The notes: generated by a model from the letters alone, not told the origin. A DNA stretch of 40,498 bases from Clostridia bacterium (GCA_017481225.1 JAFUPM010000036.1:1-40498); one strand, 5' to 3'. Numbered from the stretch's first letter, positions 23,308 through 31,767 are shown. Made by a program: numbers and translations.

Positions 23308-24501
23308 TTATTCCGTTGTGTAGTTATCGAAGTAGCCCTGGATATAAACGATGGGTGTACCCTTATCGCCTGAGCCCGAGGTAAGGTCGCAAAGAGAGCC
23401 TATAAGGTCGGTGAGGCGGCGAGGTGTAGTACCCTCGGAAACCATCTGACCTACAAGGTCTGCGTCCTTCTCCTGGATTTTCTCCTTGATAGCTGCTTTG
23501 AGCTCCTCACCGGAGAGTGCGGCAAAATCGTTGTCCGCAAGGTACTTGAGCTTCAGCTCGTTGGGTGTACCCTCGAGGCCCGAGGTGTAAGCAGGGGAGA
23601 CAACCGGGTCAGCAAGCTCCCAGATTTTGCCTACGGGGTCCTTGAAGGCTCCGTCACCGTAAACCATAACCTCAACGCGCTTGCCTGTACGGGCATAGAT
23701 TTCAGCCTGTATGTCGAGAACCAGCTTCCGACAGTCACGGGGGAAGAGCTTAATCTGGTCGTCGGTTGCTTTGTTTGAGCCGAGCAGACCGTAGCTTTCG
23801 TTATATCCGCTGCCGTTTATGGGAGAGGTGAGAATTTCGTCAATGCCGTATACAGTAGCGGCGCCTGCAGCCTTGAGAAGTCTCTTCGTGCGAGCGCGCG
23901 AATGAATATCGCAGGCAAGAACGTGCTTTGTATAGCCGAGAATTGCGCGAGGGTCGTTAGCGAAAACAATCTCGCAATCGCAGCCACACTCGCGGATAAG
24001 GCCCTCGTAGTACTCTACGTAGTCAACGCCTGTGAAGCGATGCTTCTCATAGCCGAACAGCTCGCGATACTTAGCAAGGGACAGCACGTCGCGGAAGGGG
24101 TCAACACCCTTCTCGTCCAGCGCGTCAAGGCTTATAAGGTGGTTACCAACCTCGTCGGAGGGGTAGGAAAGCATAAGATAAATTTTCTTCGCTCCCTTTG
24201 CGATACCGCGCAAGCAAACGGAGAAGCGGTTGCGGCTGAGAATGGGGAAAATAACTCCCAGCTCGCCCTCGGGATACTTCGCGCTTATATCAGCGGCGAT
24301 ATCGTCGGTTGTAGCATAGTTGCCCTGCGCGCGGGCAACGATAGCCTCGGTCATAGCGACCACGTCGCGGTCACGTACGGCAAAGCCCTCGTCCTCTGCG
24401 GCGAGAAGCACGCTGTCGGTTACAATCTTAACAAGATCGTCACCGCTTCTGATTATAGGGGCGCGAACGCCTCTGGATACTGTGCCGACCATACGGCTCA
24501 T
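23308..24501 (-). CDS. F420-0:gamma-glutamyl ligase family protein (CofE-like)
   Basis: 397 residues. The N-terminus (IRSGDDLVKIVTDS; VRDRDVVAMTEAIVARAQGN) and the later segments (SRNRFSVCLRGIAKGAKKIY; VMVYGDGAFKDPVGKIWELA; SPAYTSGLEG) are those of the PF01996 F420 ligase family. True CofE adds glutamates to F420, but no other F420 gene is in this window, and many Clostridia carry this long homologue with no known F420 pathway, so the substrate is open. AAAAGGAGTGG precedes the ATG, and a clear promoter lies about 60 bases upstream. Confidence 0.82.
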   Translation of the reverse strand: MSRMVGTVSRGVRAPIIRSGDDLVKIVTDSVLLAAEDEGFAVRDRDVVAMTEAIVARAQGNYATTDDIAADISAKYPEGELGVIFPILSRNRFSVCLRGIAKGAKKIYLMLSYPSDEVGNHLISLDALDEKGVDPFRDVLSLAKYRELFGYEKHRFTGVDYVEYYEGLIRECGCDCEIVFANDPRAILGYTKHVLACDIHSRARTKRLLKAAGAATVYGIDEILTSPINGSGYNESYGLLGSNKATDDQIKLFPRDCRKLVLDIQAEIYARTGKRVEVMVYGDGAFKDPVGKIWELADPVVSPAYTSGLEGTPNELKLKYLADNDFAALSGEELKAAIKEKIQEKDADLVGQMVSEGTTPRRLTDLIGSLCDLTSGSGDKGTPIVYIQGYFDNYTTE

Positions 24502-24520
24502 AAAAATCCACTCCTTTTAA

Positions 24521-24534
24521 CCATTCGAAAATGG
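24521..24534. promoter_or_regulatory. Small palindrome in the F420-ligase-family leader
   Basis: CCATTCGAAAATGG is a near-perfect 14-bp palindrome between the promoter and the ribosome-binding site; it may be an operator. No gene is visible in 24587-24766. Confidence 0.3.
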
Positions 24535-24557
24535 CAGAATTCAAAATCACGTCCATT

Positions 24558-24586
24558 ATTATATCAAATATTGGGGCAATTGTAAA
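24558..24586 (-). promoter_or_regulatory. Sigma-A promoter of the F420-ligase-family gene
   Basis: TTTACA (24581-24586), a 17-base spacer, TATAAT (24558-24563). Confidence 0.8.
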
Positions 24587-24766
24587 GTCATTTTTCAAAA
24601 ATTCTAAAATATTTTATTTTTCGTACAATATAAGCTTCTATCCGCCGAGGCTCGTACAACCCGTCTCGAGTCCCATAATGCCGTCGAGAGATGTGCATTT
24701 TATGGGCGACTTTGCCTTTACTGTATTTTGTTTAAAATCAGGTTTTATACAAAAAGGAACAAAATC

Positions 24767-24802
24767 AGCCCATTTTGTAAATATCTATTTACAAAATGGG
24801 CT
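24767..24802 (-). terminator. Terminator after the DtxR/MntR-type regulator
   Basis: A perfect 17-bp inverted repeat (AGCCCATTTTGTAAATA and its complement) around a 2-base centre, five bases beyond the stop codon, followed on the minus strand by GATTTTGTT. Confidence 0.8.
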
Positions 24803-24807
24803 TTAAA

Positions 24808-25173
24808 CTATGCTTTATCTACGCGCCTCTTTATTGCATCAAAGGTTTCGTCGCTGATATGATGCTCAATTTTGCAGGCATCAGCGGAGGCTATATCCTC
24901 GGGCACACCCAGCGATACGAAAAACCCGGTAAGCAGATTGTGACGGTCATAAATTTTAGTAGCTATGCGCGCGCCCTCCTCGGTGAGGGTGAGGTAACCG
25001 TCCTTGTCCATATTAACGTATCCTGCGGAGCGCAAAAGAGATATGGCGCGGCTGACACTCGGTTTAGAAAAGCCCATATGCTCGCATACGTCGATAGAAC
25101 GCACGCTTGCCTTTTCCTTTGAGAGAACGAGAATAGTCTCAAGGTACATCTCGCCCGATTCCTGTAGCTGCAT
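24808..25173 (-). CDS. DtxR/MntR-family metal-dependent repressor
   Basis: 121 residues, the short MntR-like form without the C-terminal SH3 domain. The winged helix-turn-helix (VRSIDVCEHMGFSKPSVSRA) is followed by a wing (GYVNMDKDGYLTLTEEGARI) and a dimerisation/metal domain (IYDRHNLLTGFFVSLGVPED; CKIEHHISDETFDAI) whose His, Glu and Cys residues are the usual Mn/Fe ligands. AGGAGGGAG precedes the ATG. A promoter and candidate self-operator lie upstream. No metal transporter is next to it, so its regulon is elsewhere. Mn versus Fe cannot be told from sequence. Confidence 0.9.
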   Translation of the reverse strand: MQLQESGEMYLETILVLSKEKASVRSIDVCEHMGFSKPSVSRAISLLRSAGYVNMDKDGYLTLTEEGARIATKIYDRHNLLTGFFVSLGVPEDIASADACKIEHHISDETFDAIKRRVDKA

Positions 25174-25209
25174 ATTATATCTCCCTCCTTCCTTTGGATT
25201 TACATAAAT

Positions 25210-25264
25210 CTTAAGTTAACTCATATTTATATTATATTCTAACATAAAAGGGAGAAAAAATCAA
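25210..25264 (-). promoter_or_regulatory. Promoter and candidate operator of the DtxR/MntR-type gene
   Basis: TTGATT (25259-25264), a 17-base spacer and TAGAAT (25236-25241). Immediately downstream, over the expected start point, lies the near-palindrome TTAAGTTAACTCA (25211-25223), resembling the TTAGGTTAACCTAA-type sites of DtxR-family repressors. Self-repression is inference. In 25265-25506 I see only a triple ACCGTT repeat (about 25397-25417) and no gene. Confidence 0.5.
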
Positions 25265-25506
25265 GAAGAAATTATACGTTGCCTATGTTGCTGAATTTGA
25301 AGCTTCTATTATTTTGAATATTTGATTTGAATTACGTGGCGTATTTGCCCTCTCGGCTATAGCGCCTGCGATACACTTGTGCTGATAATATATATACCGT
25401 TACACCGTTATACCGTTTTAGCTGTCCGTTATATGCTGTATATATGGGGAGAAGATATAAAAATTCATCTTAAGCTTCTCGGAAATATTAATCAAATCCA
25501 CAAAGT

Positions 25507-25550
25507 AAAACGGCGATTTTGCAAATCATACTTAGCAAAATCGCCGTTTT
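25507..25550 (-). terminator. Terminator of the small membrane-protein gene
   Basis: A perfect 16-bp stem AAAACGGCGATTTTGC with its complement around a 12-base loop, eight bases beyond the stop, ending in TTTT on the minus strand. Confidence 0.88.
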
Positions 25551-25558
25551 ATGTACCC

Positions 25559-25789
25559 TTAGGTAAGCTTCGGGTGCTTGTAAAGAATGGTCGTTACAAG
25601 GTCGAATATCCAGGTGATAGCCAAGCCAAGAAGTACCCAGATTACACCGATAATCAAAAGCACGCCGTCCTTTTTAACGTAGCCCTTAATGATACGGTAG
25701 ATAGCCCAAACGATGTCGAGACCAGGGAGGGCGAGAATAATCTTGACAATCCAGGGAAGATCGTCAACAAGCTTGATGAGATCCTTCAT
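25559..25789 (-). CDS. Small two-segment membrane protein, unknown function
   Basis: 76 residues. Hydrophobic segments at about 14-34 (VKIILALPGLDIVWAIYRII) and 43-68 (VLLIIGVIWVLLGLAITWIF) are separated by the basic loop KGYVKKDG; the C-terminus KHPKLT is probably cytoplasmic. AAAGGAG precedes the ATG, and both a good promoter and a strong terminator frame it, so a real single-gene unit is likely. No family function known to me. Confidence 0.8.
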   Translation of the reverse strand: MKDLIKLVDDLPWIVKIILALPGLDIVWAIYRIIKGYVKKDGVLLIIGVIWVLLGLAITWIFDLVTTILYKHPKLT

Positions 25790-25854
25790 AGTTTTGCTCC
25801 TTTACTAATTTGCGGCACGCCGCATAATAATATTATGCTGTATACCACGTATTT

Positions 25855-25883
25855 ATTTTAACATATCTTTTCGGTATTTTCAA
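25855..25883 (-). promoter_or_regulatory. Sigma-A promoter of the small membrane-protein gene
   Basis: TTGAAA (25878-25883), a 17-base spacer and TAAAAT (25855-25860). The leader has a small GCGGC-AC-GCCGC hairpin just before the ribosome-binding site. Confidence 0.8.
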
Positions 25884-25991
25884 TAGGGTTTTGAAAAAGA
25901 ATTGGACTTGTTTCAAAACAGTTAAACCTCTAATCAATTTGCGACTGCGGAGAAATATGAATTCTCGAAATGACTTATCTTAGGTAAAGGT

Positions 25992-27029
25992 TTATCTTAC
26001 CATCTCGCTTTTCGGGCCCTCGGTGGTGTGATTTCTTATAATGCGCTCAAGGTCCACGATATCGCATTGGGTTGTATCGCCGAGGACGGTATTTTTCAAG
26101 GCAGCCATAGCGTCTCCGTACTCAGCCATTTTCTGAATGGAACGGAACCTACAAAGGGCGTAAAGCGCTCCTGCAACGTAGGCGTCACCCGAGCCTATTC
26201 TGTCAACGACGTCGATATTTTCGTACTCCGCTTCCTCGTAGTGAACGTCCTCGCGGCAATCGTATACGAGGGAGGTGAAGTTGTGTCTTTGGGGCGAAAG
26301 TGCCGTTCTCTTGGTGCTGGCTATAATCTCAAGGTTAGGGTATCTTCTTGCAAACTCCTTGTGTATCTCGCGTAGCGTTCCCTTCATACCAAGCATTCGT
26401 CGGGAGGTTTCCTCGGAGACGAAAAGTACGTCAACCAGAGGCAGCACGCGCAGGGTGACCTCTCTCGCCGTGTCCTCGTCCCAGAGAGCCGCGCGGTAGT
26501 TAACGTCATAGGTTATAAGCGCGCCCATCTCCCGGAACCGCTTCATCATAGCTATAACGCCCTCTCTGAGACTCTCGCCGAGGGCGAGGGTAATGCCGCT
26601 TGTGTGGAAAATATTCGCAGAGGTGTAGATATCCTCGGGTAGCTCCTCGGGCAAAAAACGGGTGAAGGAGGAGCCGCGTCTGTCGTAGGAGACAACAGAC
26701 TGCCTGGGATATGCGCCACTTTCGTAGTAGTATATACCAAGGCGCATATCGGGTGACTCGTCGTAGATAATATAATCGTCGCTTGTGCCTGAGTAGCGTA
26801 CCTTGTGCTTTACGAACTTACCTATCTCGTTTTTGGGGAGCTTCGTTATCATTCCCGTGCGAAGTCCCAGCATAGAAATGCCCGAGACGACGTTTAGCTC
26901 CGAGCCGCCTGCTCTTTTCTCAAAGGTTTCACAATAGGATATTCTCTCCTTTCCAACGGGCGAAAGACGAAGCATAACCTCGCCTATACCAAGGACGGAA
27001 AAATCTCTCAATTCAAGCTCTTTAATCAT
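25992..27029 (-). CDS. kdgK: PfkB-family sugar kinase, KdgK-like
   Basis: 345 residues. The ribokinase/PfkB fold is shown by the N-terminal GIGEVMLRLSP, the substrate-side AGGSELNVVSGISMLG (40-55), and the C-terminal signature DRIGSGDAYVAGAL with catalytic base Asp282. The overall order is closest to 2-keto-3-deoxygluconate kinases, which make KDPG; another acid or hexose substrate is possible. No aldolase or uronate genes are adjacent, so the substrate is inference. GAAGGA precedes the ATG. Confidence 0.85.
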   Translation of the reverse strand: MIKELELRDFSVLGIGEVMLRLSPVGKERISYCETFEKRAGGSELNVVSGISMLGLRTGMITKLPKNEIGKFVKHKVRYSGTSDDYIIYDESPDMRLGIYYYESGAYPRQSVVSYDRRGSSFTRFLPEELPEDIYTSANIFHTSGITLALGESLREGVIAMMKRFREMGALITYDVNYRAALWDEDTAREVTLRVLPLVDVLFVSEETSRRMLGMKGTLREIHKEFARRYPNLEIIASTKRTALSPQRHNFTSLVYDCREDVHYEEAEYENIDVVDRIGSGDAYVAGALYALCRFRSIQKMAEYGDAMAALKNTVLGDTTQCDIVDLERIIRNHTTEGPKSEMVR

Positions 27030-27099
27030 AAAATATCCTTCCCGACAAGCCCGACGCGTCTTTGCAATGGGGCTGAATCAATTAAGTATTTACATCTTT

Positions 27100-27128
27100 A
27101 TTTTATTATCTTGTGCGCCAAAAGTCAA
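27100..27128 (-). promoter_or_regulatory. Sigma-A promoter of the PfkB-family kinase gene
   Basis: TTGACT (27123-27128), a 17-base spacer and TAAAAT (27100-27105). It stands back to back with the promoter at 27178. Confidence 0.8.
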
Positions 27129-27177
27129 TAAATTTAACGTAAAATAATAATTATTTTAGGATAAATTCATTTTTCTA

Positions 27178-27206
27178 TTGAAAAAAATTTGAATAAGTGG
27201 TAAAAT
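27178..27206 (+). promoter_or_regulatory. Sigma-A promoter of the divergent PAP2 gene (and probably ackA)
   Basis: TTGAAA (27178-27183), a 17-base spacer and TAAAAT (27201-27206), 30 bases before the start. Confidence 0.82.
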
Positions 27207-27235
27207 AATACAGAATAACGGAAAAGGGGGCACCT

Positions 27236-27736
27236 ATGAGTTTTCTTAACGGACTTAAGGACTTACTTTTGAACGACATTTTGCTCGTTCCGATAATTAC
27301 CTCGTTTATTGCGCAGCTGTTGAAGCTCCTTATCAACGGCGTAGTTAATAAATCCTTCAAGGCGGAGCGTCTTTGGGGCGACGGAGGTATGCCCAGCGCT
27401 CATTCGGCTACGGTTGTATCTCTCGCTCTTATGTGCGGCTTTTGTGAGGGATTCGGCTCGGCTTATTTCGCTATCGCGGCAATGTTTGCGTTCATAGTAA
27501 TGCACGATGCGCTTGGCGTCAGACGCGAGACGGGAAAGCAGGCGGTCTCGATTATCGAGATGGCGGAGCTGTTCAACGCCTACTTTGCGGAAAAGGACGA
27601 GGAAATAAAGACGGACAAGCTGAAAACTCTCGTCGGTCACACTCCCACGCAGGTTGTGTGCGGTGCCTTGGTCGGCTTGGTCGTAGTGCTTCTGTATCTC
27701 CTTATCTTCAAGGGAATATTCGGCTTCCCGCTCTGA
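27236..27736 (+). CDS. Divergent PAP2-family membrane protein (DUF212)
   Basis: 166 residues. The family's conserved blocks are present: FKAERLWGDGGMPSAHSATV (44-63), MHDALGVRRETGKQA, and GHTPTQVVCGALVG, with three or four hydrophobic segments. The PSAH and GHTP blocks resemble the phosphatase motifs of PAP2 enzymes, so a phospholipid or isoprenoid phosphatase role is likely by family. GGGGG stands 6 bases before the ATG. ackA follows after 66 bases with no terminator between. Confidence 0.9.
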   Translation: MSFLNGLKDLLLNDILLVPIITSFIAQLLKLLINGVVNKSFKAERLWGDGGMPSAHSATVVSLALMCGFCEGFGSAYFAIAAMFAFIVMHDALGVRRETGKQAVSIIEMAELFNAYFAEKDEEIKTDKLKTLVGHTPTQVVCGALVGLVVVLLYLLIFKGIFGFPL

Positions 27737-27802
27737 GATTTTAATACACGGATAAATTCTTAGTTTACAAAAAATAATTATATACACGAAAGGTAAAGAC
27801 AA

Positions 27803-29005
27803 ATGAAGGTTTTAGTTATCAACGCGGGCAGCTCGTCCCTTAAGTTCCAGCTCATTGATATGGACTGCGAGCAGGTTATCGCAAAGGGTATCTGCGAGGA
27901 GATAGGCGGCAAGTCCGGCTTCAAGTTCAAGGTTCCCGGCAGAGAGGATTACAAGGCGGCTGTTGCTATGCCCACACACGCAGAGGCACTTAAGCTTGTT
28001 CTCTCCACCCTCGTAGACGAGAAAATTGGCGTTATTAAGTCGGTTGACGAGATAGGCGCTGTAGGACACAGAGTTCTCCACGGCGGAGATAAGCTCTCGG
28101 GCTCCGTCCTCGTTACCGAGGAGGTTAAGGCTATTATTGAGGAGTGCTGCGACCTCGGTCCTCTCCACAACCCCGCAAACCTTAAGGGTATCGTTGAGTG
28201 CGAAAAGATTATGAGCGTTCCTCAGGTTGCGGTGTTCGACACCAGCTTCCACCAGACAATGCCCGACTACACCTATATGTACGCGCTTCCCTACGAGTAC
28301 TACGAGAAGTATAAGATTCGCCGCTACGGCTTCCACGGCACCTCTCACCGTTACGTAAGCGAGAGAGCTATCGCTCTGCTTGGCAAGCCTGCCGAGGAGT
28401 GCAACGTTGTAACCTGCCACCTTGGTAACGGCGCGTCCTTCGCAGCTGTTAAGGGCGGTAAGTGCTTCGACACCTCTATGGGCGTTACACCTCTTGAGGG
28501 TATTATGATGGGTACCAGATGCGGCTCTATTGACCCTGCTATTATTCCTTACCTTATGCGTAAGGGCGAGATAACCACCGCTGACGATATCGACAAGATG
28601 ATGAACAAGAAGTCGGGTATGCTTGGCGTATCGCAGAAAACAAGCGACAACCAGGAGATTGGCAAGCTCGCTGCCGCAGGTGACGAGAGAGCTATCCTTA
28701 TCGAGAAGATGTACGCTCACCAGATTACCAAGTTCGTAGGCTCCTACATCGCTTCTATGGGCGGCGCCGATGCTATCGTATTTACGGGCGGTATCGGCGA
28801 GAATGCAGGTGAGTATCGCACAAAGGTTTGTGAAAAGCTTGCGTTTATGGGCGTTAAGATTGACGAGGCTAAGAATAAGATCAGAGGCGAGGAAGTAGAG
28901 ATTTCTACCCCCGATTCGTCAATTAAAGTTTACGTTATCCCCACAAATGAGGAGCTTGTTATCGCAAGAGACACTAAGGAGATTGTTGAAAATCTCGCTA
29001 AATAA
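27803..29005 (+). CDS. ackA: Acetate kinase
   Basis: 400 residues, full length. Makes ATP and acetate from acetyl phosphate and ADP, the last step of fermentative acetate production. Family signatures are all there: VINAGSSSLKFQLI (5-18), GHRVLHGGD, FDTSFHQTMP, the FHGTSHRYV block, CHLGNGAS, MGTRCGSIDPAI, and FTGGIGEN. AAAGG precedes the ATG. Codon use is strongly biased to GAG, CTC and GTT, as in rpoB, suggesting high expression. No pta gene is in the window. Confidence 0.97.
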   Translation: MKVLVINAGSSSLKFQLIDMDCEQVIAKGICEEIGGKSGFKFKVPGREDYKAAVAMPTHAEALKLVLSTLVDEKIGVIKSVDEIGAVGHRVLHGGDKLSGSVLVTEEVKAIIEECCDLGPLHNPANLKGIVECEKIMSVPQVAVFDTSFHQTMPDYTYMYALPYEYYEKYKIRRYGFHGTSHRYVSERAIALLGKPAEECNVVTCHLGNGASFAAVKGGKCFDTSMGVTPLEGIMMGTRCGSIDPAIIPYLMRKGEITTADDIDKMMNKKSGMLGVSQKTSDNQEIGKLAAAGDERAILIEKMYAHQITKFVGSYIASMGGADAIVFTGGIGENAGEYRTKVCEKLAFMGVKIDEAKNKIRGEEVEISTPDSSIKVYVIPTNEELVIARDTKEIVENLAK

Positions 29006-29051
29006 TGTGTCATAAGATAGCTTGACACCAAGAAAAATATAAAGGTTAAAT

Positions 29052-29075
29052 GCCGCCCGAGTTATCCCGGGCGGC
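29052..29075 (+). terminator. GC-rich hairpin after ackA
   Basis: A perfect 8-bp stem GCCGCCCG/CGGGCGGC with an 8-base loop between ackA and the GreA-type gene. It has no T run, so it may attenuate rather than stop transcription, or shield the ackA mRNA end. Confidence 0.55.
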
Positions 29076-29089
29076 AACTGTTAAGGAAA

Positions 29090-29593
29090 ATGTACGACGA
29101 GCTGACAGAAGTAGATATCAAGAAAATGGAGGAGGAAATCGAGTACCGCAAAACGGTTCTTGCGCCCGAGCTTGGGGCAGAGCTTAAGCGTACCCGAGAG
29201 TTCGGAGACCTCTCCGAGAACGCCGAATACAAGGAGGCGAAGCGAGCGAAGAGGAAAAACGAGGGAAGAATCCGTTATCTTGAGAATATGATTAGAACCG
29301 CCAAGGTGATTGAGATTGGCGGCGGCGCGGACGAGGTCGGACTTTTTGACCGAGTGCTTATTTACAACGAGAAAATGAACGCGGAGAAGGAAATTGAGAT
29401 TGTCACAACTCTTAGGCAAAACGCCCTTCTTGGCTTCGTAAGCAAGGAGTCCCCTCTCGGTGGCGCGGTTATGGGTCATAAGGTTGGAGAGAGAGTTCTG
29501 GTTAAGGTAAGCGACACTATGTCCTACTACGTACAAATACGCCGTATCACCAAGGGCAAGGACGACGAGAGCCTGCCTATCAGCGGTTATTAA
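29090..29593 (+). CDS. greA: GreA/GreB-type transcription elongation factor
   Basis: 167 residues. The N-terminal coiled coil (MYDELTEVDIKKMEEEIEYR) bears the acidic tip signature GDLSENAEYKEAKR, which places catalytic acidic residues in the RNA polymerase secondary channel; the C-terminal FKBP-like domain ends PLGGAVMGHKVGERVLVKV. It rescues backtracked polymerase by stimulating transcript cleavage. The ATG follows AAGGAAA closely. The C-terminal RITKGKDDESLPISGY is somewhat longer than usual, so it could be a GreA paralogue rather than the main GreA. Confidence 0.9.
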   Translation: MYDELTEVDIKKMEEEIEYRKTVLAPELGAELKRTREFGDLSENAEYKEAKRAKRKNEGRIRYLENMIRTAKVIEIGGGADEVGLFDRVLIYNEKMNAEKEIEIVTTLRQNALLGFVSKESPLGGAVMGHKVGERVLVKVSDTMSYYVQIRRITKGKDDESLPISGY

Positions 29594-29752
29594 GAGGACC
29601 CCGTATCCTCGGAAATTTAACACGCCCCCCACGTTTTTGCGTATTATTGTGATTTGAGGTTATTTTGCAAATAGTTAAAAAAGGCTTAGTTTTTATAGAA
29701 AACGCAGCAATTGCAAACAAAACCGAATAACTATATATAAATAAGGGAAAGA

Positions 29753-29790
29753 TGCCTCTGCCAAAGAACGTACGGCAGAGGTGTTTTTTT
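29753..29790 (+). terminator. Terminator after greA
   Basis: The stem TGCCTCTGCC/GGCAGAGGTG is followed by TTTTTTTGC. The preceding 29594-29752 is AT-rich with no gene that I can support. Confidence 0.85.
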
Positions 29791-29896
29791 GCTTGGGGGG
29801 AGTAAAAAGGAAATCCGAACAATATCTCGGTAGTAAAAGAGCGTCATTCTTAACGCGCTGACCTTCTGCGCACTTTTCTACTCGAGGAAATATACA

Positions 29897-29950
29897 CTTT
29901 TCCAACCACACTTTTCCAACCAAGGAAATACTTTTCCAACCAAGGAAATA
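29897..29950 (+). repeat. Tandem 20-bp repeats upstream of prfC
   Basis: CTTTTCCAACCAAGGAAATA occurs twice in perfect tandem (29911-29930, 29931-29950), with a partial copy CTTTTCCAACCA at 29897-29908. Each unit contains TTTCC-AACCAA-GGAAA, able to form a small hairpin. The array ends four bases before the prfC -35 box. Confidence 0.85.
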
Positions 29951-29954
29951 TTTC

Positions 29955-29983
29955 TTGACAAAATATATATTTTATGTTAAAAT
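29955..29983 (+). promoter_or_regulatory. Sigma-A promoter of prfC
   Basis: A perfect TTGACA (29955-29960), a 17-base AT-rich spacer and TAAAAT (29978-29983). Confidence 0.85.
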
Positions 29984-30068
29984 ACTTAAGTTAAATTACA
30001 AAGTTAAAATGGGAAGTATGCGGTTTTGGCACTTTTTTTGCCTTTTGCCGCGTAGAATGAGGGCTGAA

Positions 30069-31670
30069 ATGGCTGATTTTAGAGCTGAAATTGAGAGGCG
30101 AAGAACCTTCGCTATTATATCCCACCCCGACGCGGGTAAAACTACTTTGACGGAGAAGTTCCTTCTCTACGGCGGAGCAATACAGTCCGCAGGCTCCGTC
30201 AAGGGCAAGCAGAACGACAAGCACGCCGTATCCGACTGGATGGACTTAGAGAAGCAGAGAGGTATCTCCATTACCTCCTCGGTGCTTCAGTTTGAGTACG
30301 ACGGCTATTGCATTAATATTCTCGACACCCCCGGTCACCAGGACTTCTCCGAGGACACCTACCGTACCCTTATGGCGGCTGACTCGGCGGTAATGGTTAT
30401 CGACGCGGCGAAGGGTATCGAGCCTCAGACCCGTAAGCTTTTCAAGGTTTGCGCTATGAGGGATATTCCTATCTTCACCTTTATCAACAAAATGGACCGC
30501 GAGGCGAGGGACCCCTTCGACCTTCTTGACGAGCTGGAGCGCGAGTTCGGTATAGGTACCTATCCTATGAACTGGCCTATCGGCTGCGGACAGAAGTTCA
30601 AGGGCGTTTATGACAGGGACCGCCGTTCCATTCTCTCCTTCGGCGATTCCCACAGAGGCCGCGACAGAATTCACGGTGTTGACTGCGAGATAACCGATAC
30701 CGAGAAGCTAGGCGAGCTTATTGGAGAGAATATGCGCGAGGAGCTGGTGGAGCAGATAGAGCTTATAGACGGCGCGTCATACGACTTTGACCTTGACGCC
30801 GTGCGCCACGGTAAGCTGTCGCCTGTGTTCTTCGGCTCGGCTCTCAACAATTTCGGCATTGAGCCCTTCCTTGAGCATTTCCTTAAGATGACAACCTCGC
30901 CTCTGCCCAGAGTTGCAGAGGGCAAGACGGTTGACCCCTTCGACGACGGCTTTACCGCCTTCGTCTTTAAAATCCAGGCGAATATGAACAAGGCGCACCG
31001 CGACAGAATTGCCTTTATGCGTATATGCTCGGGCAAGTTCGAGCGCGGCAAGGAGTATTACCACGTCCAGGGCGGAAAGTCCTTCAAGCTCTCTCAGCCT
31101 CAGCAGATGATGGCGTCTGACAGAGCAGTTATAGACGAGGCGTATGCAGGCGATATTATCGGCGTGTTTGACCCCGGCATTTTCTCTATCGGCGACACGG
31201 TCTGCGAGAAGGGAATGAAGCTTAAGTTCGAGGGCATACCCACCTTCGCTCCCGAGCATTTCGCTATGGTCGAGCAGGTTGACTCTATGAAGCGTAAGCA
31301 GTTCGCCAAGGGTATGAACCAGATTGCCCAAGAGGGTGCGATACAGATATTCTTCGAGCCCAACTCCGGTCTTGAGAGAGTAATAGTCGGCGTCGTAGGT
31401 GTTCTTCAGTTCGAGGTTCTGGAATACAGACTAAAGAACGAATATGGCTGCGATATGCGCCGAAGCGATATGGCGTACAGCCAGATAAGATGGATTGAAA
31501 ACGAGGGGCTTGACCCCAAAACCCTGAAGCTCTCTCACAACACCAAGTGGGTACAGGACTTCAGAGGCAAAAACCTCCTTATCTTTACAAGTGAGTGGGC
31601 TATACGCTGGATACTCGAGGATAACCCCGAGCTTCGCCTGGCTGAGTTCAGCAAAAACGACGGGAAGTAA
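30069..31670 (+). CDS. prfC: Peptide chain release factor 3 (RF3 GTPase)
   Basis: 534 residues from the ATG at 30069, preceded by GAGGG at 5 bases; the frame is open further upstream, but earlier ATGs lack a binding site and the frame runs into the promoter. The start MADFRAEIERRRTFAIISHP matches where RF3 proteins begin. GTPase motifs: HPDAGKTT (19-26), RGISITSS (64-71), DTPGH (86-90), NKMD (140-143). It recycles RF1/RF2 from the ribosome after termination. Length agrees with the family. Confidence 0.95.
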   Translation: MADFRAEIERRRTFAIISHPDAGKTTLTEKFLLYGGAIQSAGSVKGKQNDKHAVSDWMDLEKQRGISITSSVLQFEYDGYCINILDTPGHQDFSEDTYRTLMAADSAVMVIDAAKGIEPQTRKLFKVCAMRDIPIFTFINKMDREARDPFDLLDELEREFGIGTYPMNWPIGCGQKFKGVYDRDRRSILSFGDSHRGRDRIHGVDCEITDTEKLGELIGENMREELVEQIELIDGASYDFDLDAVRHGKLSPVFFGSALNNFGIEPFLEHFLKMTTSPLPRVAEGKTVDPFDDGFTAFVFKIQANMNKAHRDRIAFMRICSGKFERGKEYYHVQGGKSFKLSQPQQMMASDRAVIDEAYAGDIIGVFDPGIFSIGDTVCEKGMKLKFEGIPTFAPEHFAMVEQVDSMKRKQFAKGMNQIAQEGAIQIFFEPNSGLERVIVGVVGVLQFEVLEYRLKNEYGCDMRRSDMAYSQIRWIENEGLDPKTLKLSHNTKWVQDFRGKNLLIFTSEWAIRWILEDNPELRLAEFSKNDGK

Positions 31671-31683
31671 TACCTCTCCGCTC

Positions 31684-31767
31684 CTCCCTGTTGGTTTTGG
31701 GGCTGCGCTTTGCCGTTTGCTGTTGCTCCCTGTTGGTTTGACGGCTGCGCTTTGCCGTTAGCTGCGG
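31684..31767 (+). repeat. Tandem 42-bp repeat, two copies, after prfC
   Basis: Copies start at 31684 and 31726, each CTCCCTGTTGGTTT followed by GGCTGCGCTTTGCCGTT, with about five differences. A TTCCTT/AAGGAA hairpin follows. No gene is supported between 31671 and 31947. Confidence 0.8.

Noticed and set aside
23100..23323. Lys/Arg-rich small proteins in the purine tract
   Set aside because: Several overlapping frames are open only because of base composition; none has a proper start region.
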